The notes below the pieces were generated by a model. That model saw only the letters and a list, made by a program, of their open reading frames with translations, did no database searches and had not been told where the DNA came from. DNA of 19,754 bases from Deltaproteobacteria bacterium (GTDB taxonomy: Bacteria; Desulfobacterota; Desulfobacteria; Desulfobacterales; UBA11574), in contig JAFDBA010000044.1 of the NCBI GenBank assembly GCA_019313505.1, positions 1-19,754 on the forward strand, written 5' to 3'. Positions 1 to 7,926 of the stretch are shown piece by piece (position 1 is the stretch's first letter; every line of letters starts with the position of its first letter). A program made the translations under genes and the position numbers.

Positions 1-1234
1 GTCGGCTGATATCTCTACCTATACTTTTCACATCTTTTGCCGGCACTTGATTGGTGGTGAAAACAGCAGGCCACTCCAAGACAGCCTCATGAACCTCCAT
101 AACTACTTTCTGGGCTTGTTGTCGTCGTTTTAAACCGAAATGCCCGGCTTCCTGCAAGAGTGTTTCAAGACCAGGCAGCCTGTGATCATATCCGATGCGC
201 AGCACATGTTCCTGGTTGAAACCGATATTTGGCACCAGGTCGAAGGCCGGACTTAGTCGCCAGCCTTCATCATTGTGCAACATAAGGAAATTTTTCAGGT
301 GGTCGTCGGTGTTACCGATCATTACATTGAACACCATCTGTCTGTAAAGCCTCTGAAGATCCTGCCCCGGTTGCGTGGAAACATGCTTGATCACCTCCGC
401 CAGGTCCCGGTAGCCAACATTGTACCAATCGTCGGCCTTGAGCAGTGTTTGCATGCTGATCAGGTGGTTGCGGCCGCCTGCTTCGTTGATATCAAACCGT
501 TTCACCAACAGGCATTTTCTGGAACTCAAAGGCAAAAGCTTGGTCTCGGCTGTTTCGATACCGGCCCGGCGGCTCAACTCCATGGCTGCGGCCTCCAGAC
601 TTACCACGTCCAAGTGATCCTTAACGCTGGCAAACTTTGCCAAGTATGCCACGTTTTCGTCCTTAACAAGGGCTTTAGGCCTAGCCCCGCCCGGGGAACT
701 TCCTGCCTGGAACAACAAGGAAAATTCATCGTCGGCCCCTGCCGTGGGTTCCTGCTCGAATTTCTCTGCCAACATCGCCAGTTCCTGCAGGTGCCGGCTG
801 GGAACCCAGTTTGTTTTTAATTCCGGCTGGCCTTCCTCTACATAGCTCAAGGCCCCCAAACCCTGGTTACCCAGTAACCGCAATAACTGAGGAACACGTT
901 GGTCTCCACGTCCCAGCTTGTAGCGGCGGAATAGGAGCCTCCGGCCCCAATCGTCCGGGAGACTATCTTCAAAAACGCCATGGACACCGGCCCTGGGCCG
1001 GTCCGCATCGAAAGTTTTCGCGGGCAATGGCGGTTTATTTGGATCCTTATCGTCTCTGCCCAAATTCAGAGGATCGAGGGAGAAGGTCTTCGGGTGTTCC
1101 AGGTATTCCATGGCATAACGAAATCGTCCCTTTAATGCACCCCTGGTATCAGGGCCTTCGACAGCTATTTTTCCTGCCTTAACCAATTCCCCTGAAGGAA
1201 GAGACAACCATACATTGAGTAGTAGTTCCATCAT
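1..1234 (-). CDS. hipA: HipA-family serine/threonine kinase toxin, C-terminus cut by window edge
   Basis: Translating the minus strand from ATG 1234 gives 411 codons without a stop up to base 1. HipA kinases phosphorylate a cytosolic target (glutamyl-tRNA synthetase for E. coli HipA), causing growth arrest, and are neutralised by HipB. Seen here: an N-terminal beta-rich segment starting MMELLLNVWLS; the Ser-containing loop SSPGGARPKA at about residues 179-188, matching the autophosphorylated loop of HipA; the catalytic-loop motif GNTDDHLKN at 307-315 (D310 as catalytic Asp, N315 as metal ligand); and SPAFDLVP at 328-335 (D332 as the DFG-like Asp). Family members are usually about 400-440 residues, so almost all of the protein is present. 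The start overlaps the hipB stop as ATGA, which implies translational coupling. All key residues are present, so it looks active. The family is certain; the target is unknown. Confidence 0.93.
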   Translation of the reverse strand, partial: MMELLLNVWLSLPSGELVKAGKIAVEGPDTRGALKGRFRYAMEYLEHPKTFSLDPLNLGRDDKDPNKPPLPAKTFDADRPRAGVHGVFEDSLPDDWGRRLLFRRYKLGRGDQRVPQLLRLLGNQGLGALSYVEEGQPELKTNWVPSRHLQELAMLAEKFEQEPTAGADDEFSLLFQAGSSPGGARPKALVKDENVAYLAKFASVKDHLDVVSLEAAAMELSRRAGIETAETKLLPLSSRKCLLVKRFDINEAGGRNHLISMQTLLKADDWYNVGYRDLAEVIKHVSTQPGQDLQRLYRQMVFNVMIGNTDDHLKNFLMLHNDEGWRLSPAFDLVPNIGFNQEHVLRIGYDHRLPGLETLLQEAGHFGLKRRQQAQKVVMEVHEAVLEWPAVFTTNQVPAKDVKSIGRDISR

Positions 1235-1536
1235 TTCCGTCTACCCCCGGCCCGCTGCCGCTTGCTTTTTTTTCTTTCCAGCTTCGCGAATAGATCTTCC
1301 TTTTCGGCCAGCACATTCTGCCAGTCGTCGAGCCGGCCGAGGATACTGCTGGCAGCCAGCCAGTTGCCGATTAACGTCTTCGGGGAGCCTTTTTCCATCC
1401 TGCTGTATGACTGGCGGGTTAAGCCAAGCCTTTGTGCAAACAGTTCCTGGCTTTCGTTGCGAGCCAAACGCGCCTCTCTCAACCTTTTGCCAAGCAGAAG
1501 CAGAAGGGATTCAACACTATTTATATTGTTAATCAT
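1231..1536 (-). CDS. hipB: HipB-like Xre-family antitoxin/repressor
   Basis: This 101-residue protein carries an Xre/Cro-type helix-turn-helix at about residues 14-68 (LGKRLREARLARNESQ, then FAQRLGLTRQSYSRMEKG as the two DNA-contacting helices). HipB proteins bind HipA and repress their own operon. The C-terminal tail is very basic (KKSKRQRAGGRRK) and longer than the minimal DNA-binding domain; it may contact DNA or HipA. The stop overlaps the hipA start (ATGA), giving the usual antitoxin-first order. An AAGG sequence lies 6 nt before the ATG. The only other Met is inside the HTH, so this start is firm. Function is inferred from the fold plus the adjacent hipA. Confidence 0.9.
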   Translation of the reverse strand: MINNINSVESLLLLLGKRLREARLARNESQELFAQRLGLTRQSYSRMEKGSPKTLIGNWLAASSILGRLDDWQNVLAEKEDLFAKLERKKSKRQRAGGRRK

Positions 1537-1584
1537 ATTTAACCTTATAGCACAAATATGGCTATTATGTAAAGAATATATTAC
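1534..1584 (-). promoter_or_regulatory. Candidate hipBA promoter and operator
   Basis: Read on the minus strand, TTTACA and TATAAG boxes separated by 18 nt lie immediately upstream of the hipB ATG. A perfect 7-bp inverted repeat, CATATTT at 1534-1540 and AAATATG at 1554-1560 with a 13-nt spacer, covers the -10 box and the start codon, which is where a HipB dimer would be expected to repress. The -10 box ends only 7 nt before the ATG, so a transcript from it would have almost no leader. The region is A+T-rich and such matches can arise by chance. Confidence 0.35.
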
Positions 1585-1616
1585 TTAGTAATTATCTTTT
1601 GTATCTTTTTTATTTT

Positions 1617-1642
1617 ACCCTGAAAAATTGATGCTTCAGGGT
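1617..1642. other. Stem-loop between the acyl-CoA synthetase and hipB
   Basis: ACCCTGAA at 1617-1624 pairs perfectly with TTCAGGGT at 1635-1642 around a 10-nt loop. It follows the end of the 1716-3245 gene, but on that strand the downstream tract is A-rich rather than T-rich, so it is not a standard intrinsic terminator. It could still stabilise the 3' end of the mRNA. Confidence 0.4.
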
Positions 1643-1715
1643 GATAATTTTGGCGTGATCGCCGGAGAAAAGTATTTCAGGGAAGTTTTGTGAAGCATTA
1701 TTAAGAAATGTAATA

Positions 1716-3245
1716 TTAGATTTCCTGTGTGTTTCCATATAGTTCTTTTATTTTAGCCCTGTCCGGCGACCCATCTTCAAGGAAAGGGAAATCAGTTATA
1801 AATTCCACATACTGGGGTTTTTTGTAGCTGGCCATACGTTTACCCACAAATTTTATAAGTGCTTGGGGCTCCATATTTTCACCGGATTTTAACCGGCACA
1901 CAGCCTTGATTCCTTCTTTCCACTTAGGATCAGGGACTCCGAAAACAACGGCCTTTTCAATGAACGGATGTTGGAGAATCACTTTTTCAACCTCCGCGGG
2001 ATAGACATTTTCACCCCCCGGTTTGATAAGCTCCTTCTCGGCCTTACGGCCTGAAAACCATAAAAACCCATGTTCATCGAAACGGCCCAAATCTCCGGTA
2101 TGGTGCCGGCCTTCCCGGAATGTGTAAGCTGTGTCTTCTGCAAGATTCCAGTATCCCTTAAATATCAGAGGACCCTTCATGGTGATTTCACCCACCTGCC
2201 CGATGGGAACCGGATGATCATAATCATCGACAATCCTTACTTCTCCAAGAGGAATCATCTTGCCGGCGGAACCGGGCCGGTCATTATAACGCCCCATGGT
2301 CACCAAGCCGGTTGTCTCTGTTTGACCGTAAATAGAATAAAAGGTTCCGCCGGTTGCTTTTTGATATTTCTCGATGGTCTCCGGTACATCCAGCCCCATC
2401 ACAGCCCTGAGGCTTTTGATATCTTTACCCGTTTGCTCATGTGCTTCAAGGATGGAGGCGAGTATGGGCGAGAAATCAAAAAATAGAGACACTTTTTTTT
2501 CTTCGATAAGTTCAACCGCATTTTCAGCATCAAATTTACTCATGTTGACATTCAGTGCACCGGCTTGAAAACTGTTTATGGCCATAAAAAAGCCGCCCAC
2601 ATGAAACATGGGCAAAAGATTTAAATGCACGTCTTGTGACGTTAAACTGAAGCAGTAATTCAAATGCAAACCGGCACATAAAAGATTGCCGTGACTCAGC
2701 AGTGCGCCCCTGGGTCTTCCTGCTACAGCCGCAGTATGAATAATGACAAATCCATCATCATTGGAAACATCGGCTATTTTAAAATTACCCCGGTTATCCA
2801 TCAAAGAATCAAAGTCGAAAAAAACGCCGCTGCCAGGTTTGAGGTTATAATAATTTTTCACTGATGGAAGACTGTCTTTCAAGCCCTCAATCGGTTTCTG
2901 AAACTCCGGATCAACAAAAAGAGCTGTAGGCGTGCAATCATTCAGATTAAAAATGATTTCGTCAGCTGAAAGACGCCAGTTAATCGGCAGGATAATGGCT
3001 CCCAATGCCGCCGCCGCTCCGTAAAGGAGAAAATATTCAAGGCTGTTTTTTCCTAACACTCCGATGCGATCGCCTTTTTTAATGCCGGATCTTTGCAAAC
3101 CGCAGGCCAGACGATCTGTCATCTCTTTAAACCGGTTAAATGTTACACTCCGGTTGTCATCAGCTTCGAACCATGCTTCGGCATCATTGAAACATACCCC
3201 ATTACGCTGGATAAGATCATAAAAAGTAAAATCATATAGTCCCAT
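1716..3245 (-). CDS. AMP-forming acyl-CoA synthetase (class I adenylate-forming enzyme) with atypical P-loop
   Basis: This 509-residue protein is normal length for the acyl-CoA synthetase branch of the ANL superfamily, which makes an acyl-adenylate from ATP and then a CoA thioester. Visible motifs: YGQTE (306-310), HTGD (382-385), GGENVYPAEVE (410-420) marking the hinge and C-terminal domain, and a C-terminal RAKIK whose K498 sits where the adenylation lysine normally lies. The phosphate-binding loop is unusual: HTAAVAGRPRGA at 170-181 replaces the family's TSGTTGxPKG, losing the Ser/Thr-Gly-Thr-Thr core while keeping G-x-P-x-G. An AGGT sequence lies about 8 nt before the ATG. The gene lies downstream of the liv operon terminator, so it probably has its own promoter. 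The substrate cannot be told from sequence; the neighbouring transporter suggests an imported carboxylic acid. Confidence 0.85.
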   Translation of the reverse strand: MGLYDFTFYDLIQRNGVCFNDAEAWFEADDNRSVTFNRFKEMTDRLACGLQRSGIKKGDRIGVLGKNSLEYFLLYGAAAALGAIILPINWRLSADEIIFNLNDCTPTALFVDPEFQKPIEGLKDSLPSVKNYYNLKPGSGVFFDFDSLMDNRGNFKIADVSNDDGFVIIHTAAVAGRPRGALLSHGNLLCAGLHLNYCFSLTSQDVHLNLLPMFHVGGFFMAINSFQAGALNVNMSKFDAENAVELIEEKKVSLFFDFSPILASILEAHEQTGKDIKSLRAVMGLDVPETIEKYQKATGGTFYSIYGQTETTGLVTMGRYNDRPGSAGKMIPLGEVRIVDDYDHPVPIGQVGEITMKGPLIFKGYWNLAEDTAYTFREGRHHTGDLGRFDEHGFLWFSGRKAEKELIKPGGENVYPAEVEKVILQHPFIEKAVVFGVPDPKWKEGIKAVCRLKSGENMEPQALIKFVGKRMASYKKPQYVEFITDFPFLEDGSPDRAKIKELYGNTQEI

Positions 3246-3320
3246 ATTCAGACCTCGACATTTCGTTAAAAATTACGCCATTTTTTTGGACAAACACATT
3301 TTGCAAATACAAGTTAAATA

Positions 3321-3436
3321 GGACGCAGATTTTCGCAGACCCGCCTGCCATGTGAGGCACAAGCGGGCAGGTATACACAGATAATATTGTCATTTTGCAA
3401 TTTGAGAATCTTGATAATCTGTATTCATCTGTGTCC
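3321..3436. repeat. Imperfect inverted-repeat intergenic element
   Basis: The outer ends GGACGCAGAT (3321-3330) and ATCTGTGTCC (3427-3436) are inverted copies with one mismatch, and CAGA-type sub-repeats continue inwards on both sides. Inside, CCCGC and GCGGG bracket a second palindrome (about 3341-3370). It fills the space between the terminator at 3478 and the acyl-CoA synthetase start at 3245. It looks like a dispersed non-coding palindromic repeat; the short reading frame across it is not a credible gene. Confidence 0.6.
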
Positions 3437-3477
3437 AAAAAAGGAAATTCCTATACTATTGAATTGCCGAATTAAAA

Positions 3478-3521
3478 CAGGTTACGCGTTCCATGTTTTT
3501 GTCGTTGGAACACGTAACCTG
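3478..3521 (-). terminator. Strong intrinsic terminator closing the liv operon
   Basis: CAGGTTACG/CGTAACCTG (9 bp) followed, after a single C-A mismatch, by GTTCCA/TGGAAC (6 bp) forms a long hairpin with a loop of about 12 nt. On the minus strand it is followed by TTTTAATT. It lies about 30 bp after the lipoprotein stop codon and separates the liv operon from the acyl-CoA synthetase at 1716-3245. Confidence 0.75.
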
Positions 3522-3552
3522 CAATTTTAAAGATTATATATGCAGTTTTTAA

Positions 3553-4152
3553 TTATTCAGGAAAAGTGGCTTCAAAAGTTGTCACCTTGGTCAGGCCGTC
3601 CGCTTTGAAAACAGCAGCACCGCCTTTTACATGAACCGGAACGGAATATTGAGGAATTTCCGTCCACCATTTTTCGAGCTGTGCCCAAACATTGGTTCCT
3701 TTTTCTTTCAGTTTGAAGCCGCCGGTGACCAGCAAACTCAACAAAGACTGTCTCACATCAAAGTGAGCATTTACTCTCACCTGGTTTGTCTTGCAGGCCG
3801 GAATCCACATGGTCTCAGTAGAGCTGACCGTATTCAAATCAAACTCTTCAAAGGCGATGGTAAATTTTAAATTCTCCATCTTTACAGGGTAATCATTCGG
3901 ATTCTCAACGTTAAAGATGAACGCCAGATTGAGGGGTGCCCCTACGTTGTCCGGCTTTCCTTTGGTGGGTTCAACTTTCTTTGAAAAGTACCAGTATCCA
4001 AAAGCATGGACAACTTCCATTGAGTCGAGGGTAACCACCGGCGCCTTGAAATTCTTCTGGGTGGGTTTTGTCATCATCCCGGCGCAACCCCCAAGCAGGA
4101 CAACAATGGAGACAACACTCAAACATTTAAGTATAATTGACTTTCTATGCAT
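3553..4152 (-). CDS. LEA14/WHy-like lipoprotein
   Basis: This 199-residue protein begins with a basic stretch and a hydrophobic segment ending in the lipobox LLGGC, with Cys23 as the predicted lipidation site, so it should be anchored in the cell envelope. The residue after Cys is Ala, which does not suggest inner-membrane retention. The body (about 45-170) resembles the LEA14/WHy beta-sandwich: it contains NLAFIFNVENPNDYPVKMENL and later alternating strands. GGGAGG lies 7 nt before the ATG. It follows livF by 28 bp and is the last gene before the terminator, so it is probably co-transcribed with the transporter. An accessory role in substrate passage or envelope stress is possible but unproven. 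Confidence 0.75.
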   Translation of the reverse strand: MHRKSIILKCLSVVSIVVLLGGCAGMMTKPTQKNFKAPVVTLDSMEVVHAFGYWYFSKKVEPTKGKPDNVGAPLNLAFIFNVENPNDYPVKMENLKFTIAFEEFDLNTVSSTETMWIPACKTNQVRVNAHFDVRQSLLSLLVTGGFKLKEKGTNVWAQLEKWWTEIPQYSVPVHVKGGAAVFKADGLTKVTTFEATFPE

Positions 4153-4180
4153 TTTATTCCTCCCTTATTCTATTAAAGGG

Positions 4181-4993
4181 TTAGGTAAGCCATCGTTTTC
4201 TTCGCTTATAGTGCTTTACATCCCGAAAACTTTTTCTTCCACCAATATCGGTCATGCCCAGGTAGAAATCCTTGATGTCCGGATTCTCCCTAAGCTTTTC
4301 GGCTTTGTCGTCCATGACGATGCGACCGTTCTCCATCACATAGGCATACGGGGCAACATTCAGGGCAAGCTTGGCATTTTGTTCCACCAGAAGAATCGAT
4401 ATATTCTCCTCCTGGTTAAGCTTTGTAATAATATTGAATATTTCATGGATAAGAAGCGGCGCCAAACCCATGGAAGGTTCATCCAAAAGGATCAGTTTGG
4501 GGCTGGTCATCAGAGCACGACCCACAACCGTCATCTGCTGCTCTCCACCGCTGATAAATCCGGCGATTTCGTTGCGCTTTTCCTTTAGCCGAGGAAAATA
4601 GCTATATACCATGTCCAGTCCTTCCTTGACCGACCTGCCGAACTTTCTCATATGGGCGCCCACCTTCAGGTTCTGCTCTACCGTGAGGTGCTCAAATACT
4701 CTGCGCCCCTCAATGACCTGAACGATACCCATTTTGGCAATTTTTTCAGCCTTTATCTTATCAATGCGCCTACCCATGAATTCAATCGATCCATCAGTCA
4801 CCTCACCGTCTTCGTGTTTCAGCAAACCGGAGATCGCCTTTAAGGTCGTACTCTTGCCGGCACCATTGGCGCCCAAAAGAGCCACAATCCCCCCTTTGGG
4901 AACCTCAATGGAAACGCCCTTAATTACCAGAATGACCTCGTGATATTTGACCTCAATATTGTTGATCTTTAAGATCATTTCTTCATCGGACAA
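4181..4993 (-). CDS. livF: LivF-type branched-chain ABC transporter ATPase
   Basis: This is a cytoplasmic ATPase of the HAAT (LivFGHMK) ABC importer family, 270 residues. Seen: Walker A GANGAGKST (41-49), signature SGGEQQM (148-154), Walker B LILLDEPSMGLAP (167-179), and LLVEQN, where Gln replaces the switch His, which is normal for LivF. A strong AAGGAGG lies 10 nt before the TTG at 4993; an ATG five codons in (MILKINN) is the alternative start. The basic tail (KHYKRRKRW) extends past the usual end of LivF. It pairs with livG at 10949-11770, at the other end of the same operon. The family is firm; the transported substrate is not. Confidence 0.93.
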   Translation of the reverse strand: MSDEEMILKINNIEVKYHEVILVIKGVSIEVPKGGIVALLGANGAGKSTTLKAISGLLKHEDGEVTDGSIEFMGRRIDKIKAEKIAKMGIVQVIEGRRVFEHLTVEQNLKVGAHMRKFGRSVKEGLDMVYSYFPRLKEKRNEIAGFISGGEQQMTVVGRALMTSPKLILLDEPSMGLAPLLIHEIFNIITKLNQEENISILLVEQNAKLALNVAPYAYVMENGRIVMDDKAEKLRENPDIKDFYLGMTDIGGRKSFRDVKHYKRRKRWLT

Positions 4994-5071
4994 AGCCTGA
5001 AAACCTCCTTGTAGGCACTATTAATTTCCGACTTCGATTGTAAATTGAATAAAATTTTTTATATCTTTAAT

Positions 5072-5106
5072 TAGTCAATCTTCAATCTTCAATTGTCAAT
5101 CATTAA
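5072..5106. repeat. Heptad-like TCAATCT/TCAATTG repeat
   Basis: Several near-tandem copies of CAATCTT and CAATTGT lie between the end of livK and livF. The same sequence family recurs at 7836-7923 and 8823-8857, always in gaps of this operon. Confidence 0.5.
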
Positions 5107-6291
5107 CTACCATCCAAGCCATTCATTAGCCCATTTATCAGGCCATCTTTTTTTCAGATCAACTACGTGATTTTTGCTTGACTTTGGCCCCTGTGATCTG
5201 TTGCCGTATATGTTACCGGAGCAATGCCAAGACCAATTTCAAAGTCCTTCATTGTCTCAAAACCCTTTCTAAGGATCCCTTCCCCGGACAAATCTCCGGC
5301 CTTATCCGCCCGCTTCAAGGCTTCCGCAAGCCCTAGGACACTTGCCCATGCCTGGACGGTATGTATCGTCCGTTTTTCCAGAGGAACTCCCGGGTTATAC
5401 TTCTTGGCATATTCGACAACCTTGTCCATCAAAGGGACATCAAGTCCGAAAAACGCCCACGGGGCACATCCCATAGCCCCCTCGGCCGCCTTTCCTGCCA
5501 GCTTGGGAAGATTCTCATCATACCCCCAGCATTTAATGAGATGATCGGCGCCCAGTCCCAGTGCATAAGCATCACGCAGCGTTGCAGCAACAGACATCAC
5601 CGTATTGGTATGGAGGAGCACATCCGGCTTAAATTCTTTTAATGCCAAAATCTGACTCTTGGTATCGATTGCAAATAAGGATACGCTCTGATCAGGACCG
5701 ATTTCAAAACCCAGTATTTCCGCCTGTTCCTTCGCGGCCTTTATGGATGCACTGCTGAACGCTGAAGCAGTCATATAACACATGGCAATTCTGGGTTTGC
5801 GTTTGCCATAATCAGGTTTTTGGGGCCATTTCTTATCAAACCATGCGGTTATGAGCCCCCTTGACTGGGTCGAATAGTCTGTTGCAAAAAACAGATTATA
5901 GGGTGTCTTTGCCGGTTTGCATAAATGTCCCGAATAAGACGCTGATACATAAGGAATCTTGTCTCTGGCTACCGTCGGCGCCAATGCTTCCGTATCGCCA
6001 GTTCCCCATCCCAGGATAGCCACGCATTTTAGTCGCTTAAACAAGTTGTATTTAGTCAGAGCTTCGGGAATACGATATCCATAATCAAACTGATAAAGCT
6101 TGATCTGCTTTCCGTTAATCCCTCCATTATCATTCACATAATGGATCGCCTCTGCAATGCCCAGGGCATAATCCTTGCCCACATCCGAGGTCCTTAATTG
6201 TTGCAGCTCCGGCCATGGTAGAAAATCCGACAACAAGGGCCACAATGAATAGTGACATTATAAATTTTGACCACATATTCTTAGCAAACAT
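5107..6291 (-). CDS. LivK-type periplasmic substrate-binding protein, frame disrupted at both ends
   Basis: The binding protein of the liv system; 360 codons are open from 6245 to 5163 and cover the two-lobed periplasmic-binding fold (TSDVGKDYALGIAEA near the start; GWGTGDTEALAPTVARDKIP; YTATDHRG near the end). The true start is probably ATG 6291, preceded by GGGAGG at 9 nt, because its frame gives a good signal peptide: MFAKNMWSKF, a hydrophobic core, then STMAGAA before TIKDL. That frame ends within 50 codons and must shift near 6190 to enter the main frame; compared with relatives about eight to ten residues also seem missing there. At the other end the main frame stops at 5163, but a different frame continues VVDLKKRWPDKWANEWLGW to a TAG at 5107-5109, the expected family C-terminus. 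It is either a decaying gene or has two sequence errors. Confidence 0.8.
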
Positions 6292-6427
6292 AATTTCTTT
6301 CCTCCCTTCTTATGAGAGTATCATTTTAATCGGGTTCCTGACAAATTCTTACTTTTATCACCTCCTTTTTTTTACAATCCGGACAAACCAAAAATAACAA
6401 ACCACGTAAACGTTCAGCCACAAAAAC

Positions 6428-6714
6428 CCTAACCCGGATAAACCGGAAAAGTGACTAAAGTGAACTAAAGTTTGAAGTGCCTTAAGTTAAGGTGTCGCTT
6501 CGCTCCATCCATTCATATAAAATTGGTAGAATTCCATAATGTTAGGCACTTTAGATCACTTTAGATCACTTCACACTTAAGGTACTAAGATTATAATATA
6601 ATTCTTTTAATGCCATTTTTGAAAAAGGGTTATAATACATATCCCTTACTTTTGACTTTGTGTCTTAGTGCCTTTGTGGCAAATATTTTTGTTTTCGGCT
6701 TGTCCGCGTTAGGT
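6428..6714. repeat. Composite inverted-repeat element between livM and livK (MITE-like)
   Basis: The ends CCTAACCCGGATAAACCGG (6428-6446) and CGGCTTGTCCGCGTTAGG (6696-6713) are inverted copies with a few differences. A second inverted pair lies inside: repeated CTAAAGTGA-type units at about 6449-6484 against repeated TTTAGATCACT units at about 6541-6573. The last 56 bases (6659-6714) also occur, with about five mismatches, at 15289-15344. No coding sequence is seen, and it sits in an operon gap of over 400 bp. It looks like a non-autonomous mobile or REP-type element. Confidence 0.55.
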
Positions 6715-6715
6715 A

Positions 6716-7816
6716 CTAATACGAAAAGGGCCACAGATTAAAATAATTTTTAATTTGCCACCACCGATAGGCCAAACCATTGGGTTCAAACATCATAAAT
6801 AAACATATGGCCAGACCAAATACAGCCTCTTTAATAAACAAAAAATCCATCAATAGTTTGGGATAAATATCGGCAAGAGGCATAATGGCCAATTGTAAAA
6901 CTTCCATCACCACGACCATGAATATGGATCCAAAAATAGTCCCGTGGATAGAGCCGACCCCGCCGATAAGGATCACACCCACCAGCCACAAAGACCAGAA
7001 CCATGGGAAGTGTTCCGGGCTTATGGCGGCAAGATTGCTGATCCAAAACGCTCCGGCAATGCCGCCGATAAATCCGGCCACAAAAAAAGCCAGAAGCTTA
7101 TATTTGACGACATTAATTCCCATGACCTCCGCAGAGATGTCATTGTCACGTATGGCTACCCAGGCCCGGCCGACTCTCGACCTGAGCAGGTTGACCATGA
7201 TTATAACACAGAAAATCACAAGGACAAGCATCATAAAATAAACTTTGAAGTCACTGTCAATAATCCACGGTCCTACCTTGATGGTTCCAGGAGGCAAAGA
7301 AAAGGCCTGTCCTCGTCCGCCGATCTGGCTTACATACTGGGTAATGATAAAATCTACGGTAATGAACTGGGCGGCCATGGTTGTTAAAATGAGGTAAAAT
7401 CCTTTTACCCGGGCAGACGGAAGTCCGAACAAAACACTCCATAGTCCGGCCACAACTGCAGCGATTATTATACTCAAAGGATAAGCAATGCCGTAATCCA
7501 TCATTATTTTGGGCCAGGGAAACTCAAGGATGAGGAGAGTGCTTGTATATGAGCCCACCGCAATAAAGGCTGCATGGCCAAGGGTTATCTGGCCGCAAAA
7601 ACCGATTAAAAGCTGTACCCCTAAAGCGCCAAGAATCGTATAGCCCACCTGATTACAAACACTTAGACAATATGAGTCTGCAAACAGCGGAATAACAACA
7701 AACAAAATGATAAAGAGCATGATCATTTTGCCCTTGATAAACTTGGTCTGCCACCAGGCATGATCTTTGGCATAATTTTGATGGTAAACACCGCAGGGTA
7801 GCCATGTTGTTGACAT
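6716..7816 (-). CDS. livM: LivM-type ABC transporter permease
   Basis: This 366-residue inner-membrane permease has about eight to ten hydrophobic segments. The family's N-terminal signature GFCGQITLGHAAFIAVGSY (72-90) is complete, and a LivM-type cytoplasmic loop follows (SRVGRAWVAIRDNDISAEVMGINVVKYKLLAF). The first 30 residues are hydrophilic and rich in aromatic and basic residues, before the first membrane helix at about 31-46. GGAG lies about 8 nt before the ATG. The stop codon abuts the composite repeat element ending at 6714. With LivH it would form the membrane channel of the importer. No truncation is seen. Confidence 0.92.
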   Translation of the reverse strand: MSTTWLPCGVYHQNYAKDHAWWQTKFIKGKMIMLFIILFVVIPLFADSYCLSVCNQVGYTILGALGVQLLIGFCGQITLGHAAFIAVGSYTSTLLILEFPWPKIMMDYGIAYPLSIIIAAVVAGLWSVLFGLPSARVKGFYLILTTMAAQFITVDFIITQYVSQIGGRGQAFSLPPGTIKVGPWIIDSDFKVYFMMLVLVIFCVIIMVNLLRSRVGRAWVAIRDNDISAEVMGINVVKYKLLAFFVAGFIGGIAGAFWISNLAAISPEHFPWFWSLWLVGVILIGGVGSIHGTIFGSIFMVVVMEVLQLAIMPLADIYPKLLMDFLFIKEAVFGLAICLFMMFEPNGLAYRWWQIKNYFNLWPFSY

Positions 7817-7835
7817 AAAAAAAACTCCGATTTTC

Positions 7836-7923
7836 GATTGAAGATTGAAGATTGAAGATTGAAGATTTGAAAAAGAAACGCTTGTTCCTTAAATTGTCAA
7901 TCGTCAATCATCAATTTTCAATT
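7836..7923. repeat. GATTGAA tandem repeat with inverted copy
   Basis: About 4.5 tandem copies of GATTGAA begin at 7836. At 7892-7923 the inverted form (CAATCGTCAATCATCAATTT and continuation) follows. The pair can fold into an imperfect hairpin in the livH-livM gap. Confidence 0.6.
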
Positions 7924-7926
7924 ACA

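Noticed and set aside
275..1182. Open frames on the plus strand opposite hipA
   Set aside because: They are shadows: the minus strand encodes a continuous HipA with all motifs across the same bases.
1617..1642. Hairpin as terminator of the acyl-CoA synthetase gene
   Set aside because: On the minus strand it is followed by an A-rich, not T-rich, tract; listed only as a stem-loop.
3232..3438. Small minus-strand frame upstream of the acyl-CoA synthetase
   Set aside because: It is read across an inverted-repeat element, has no ribosome-binding site and no recognisable protein features.
5107..5165. The TAG at the end of the livK main frame read as pyrrolysine
   Set aside because: Reading through TAG meets a TGA two codons later in the same frame; the conserved C-terminus lies in a different frame, so a frameshift explains it better.
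7836..7923. Possible CRISPR array
   Set aside because: The units are 7 bp and directly tandem without unique spacers; no cas genes are present.
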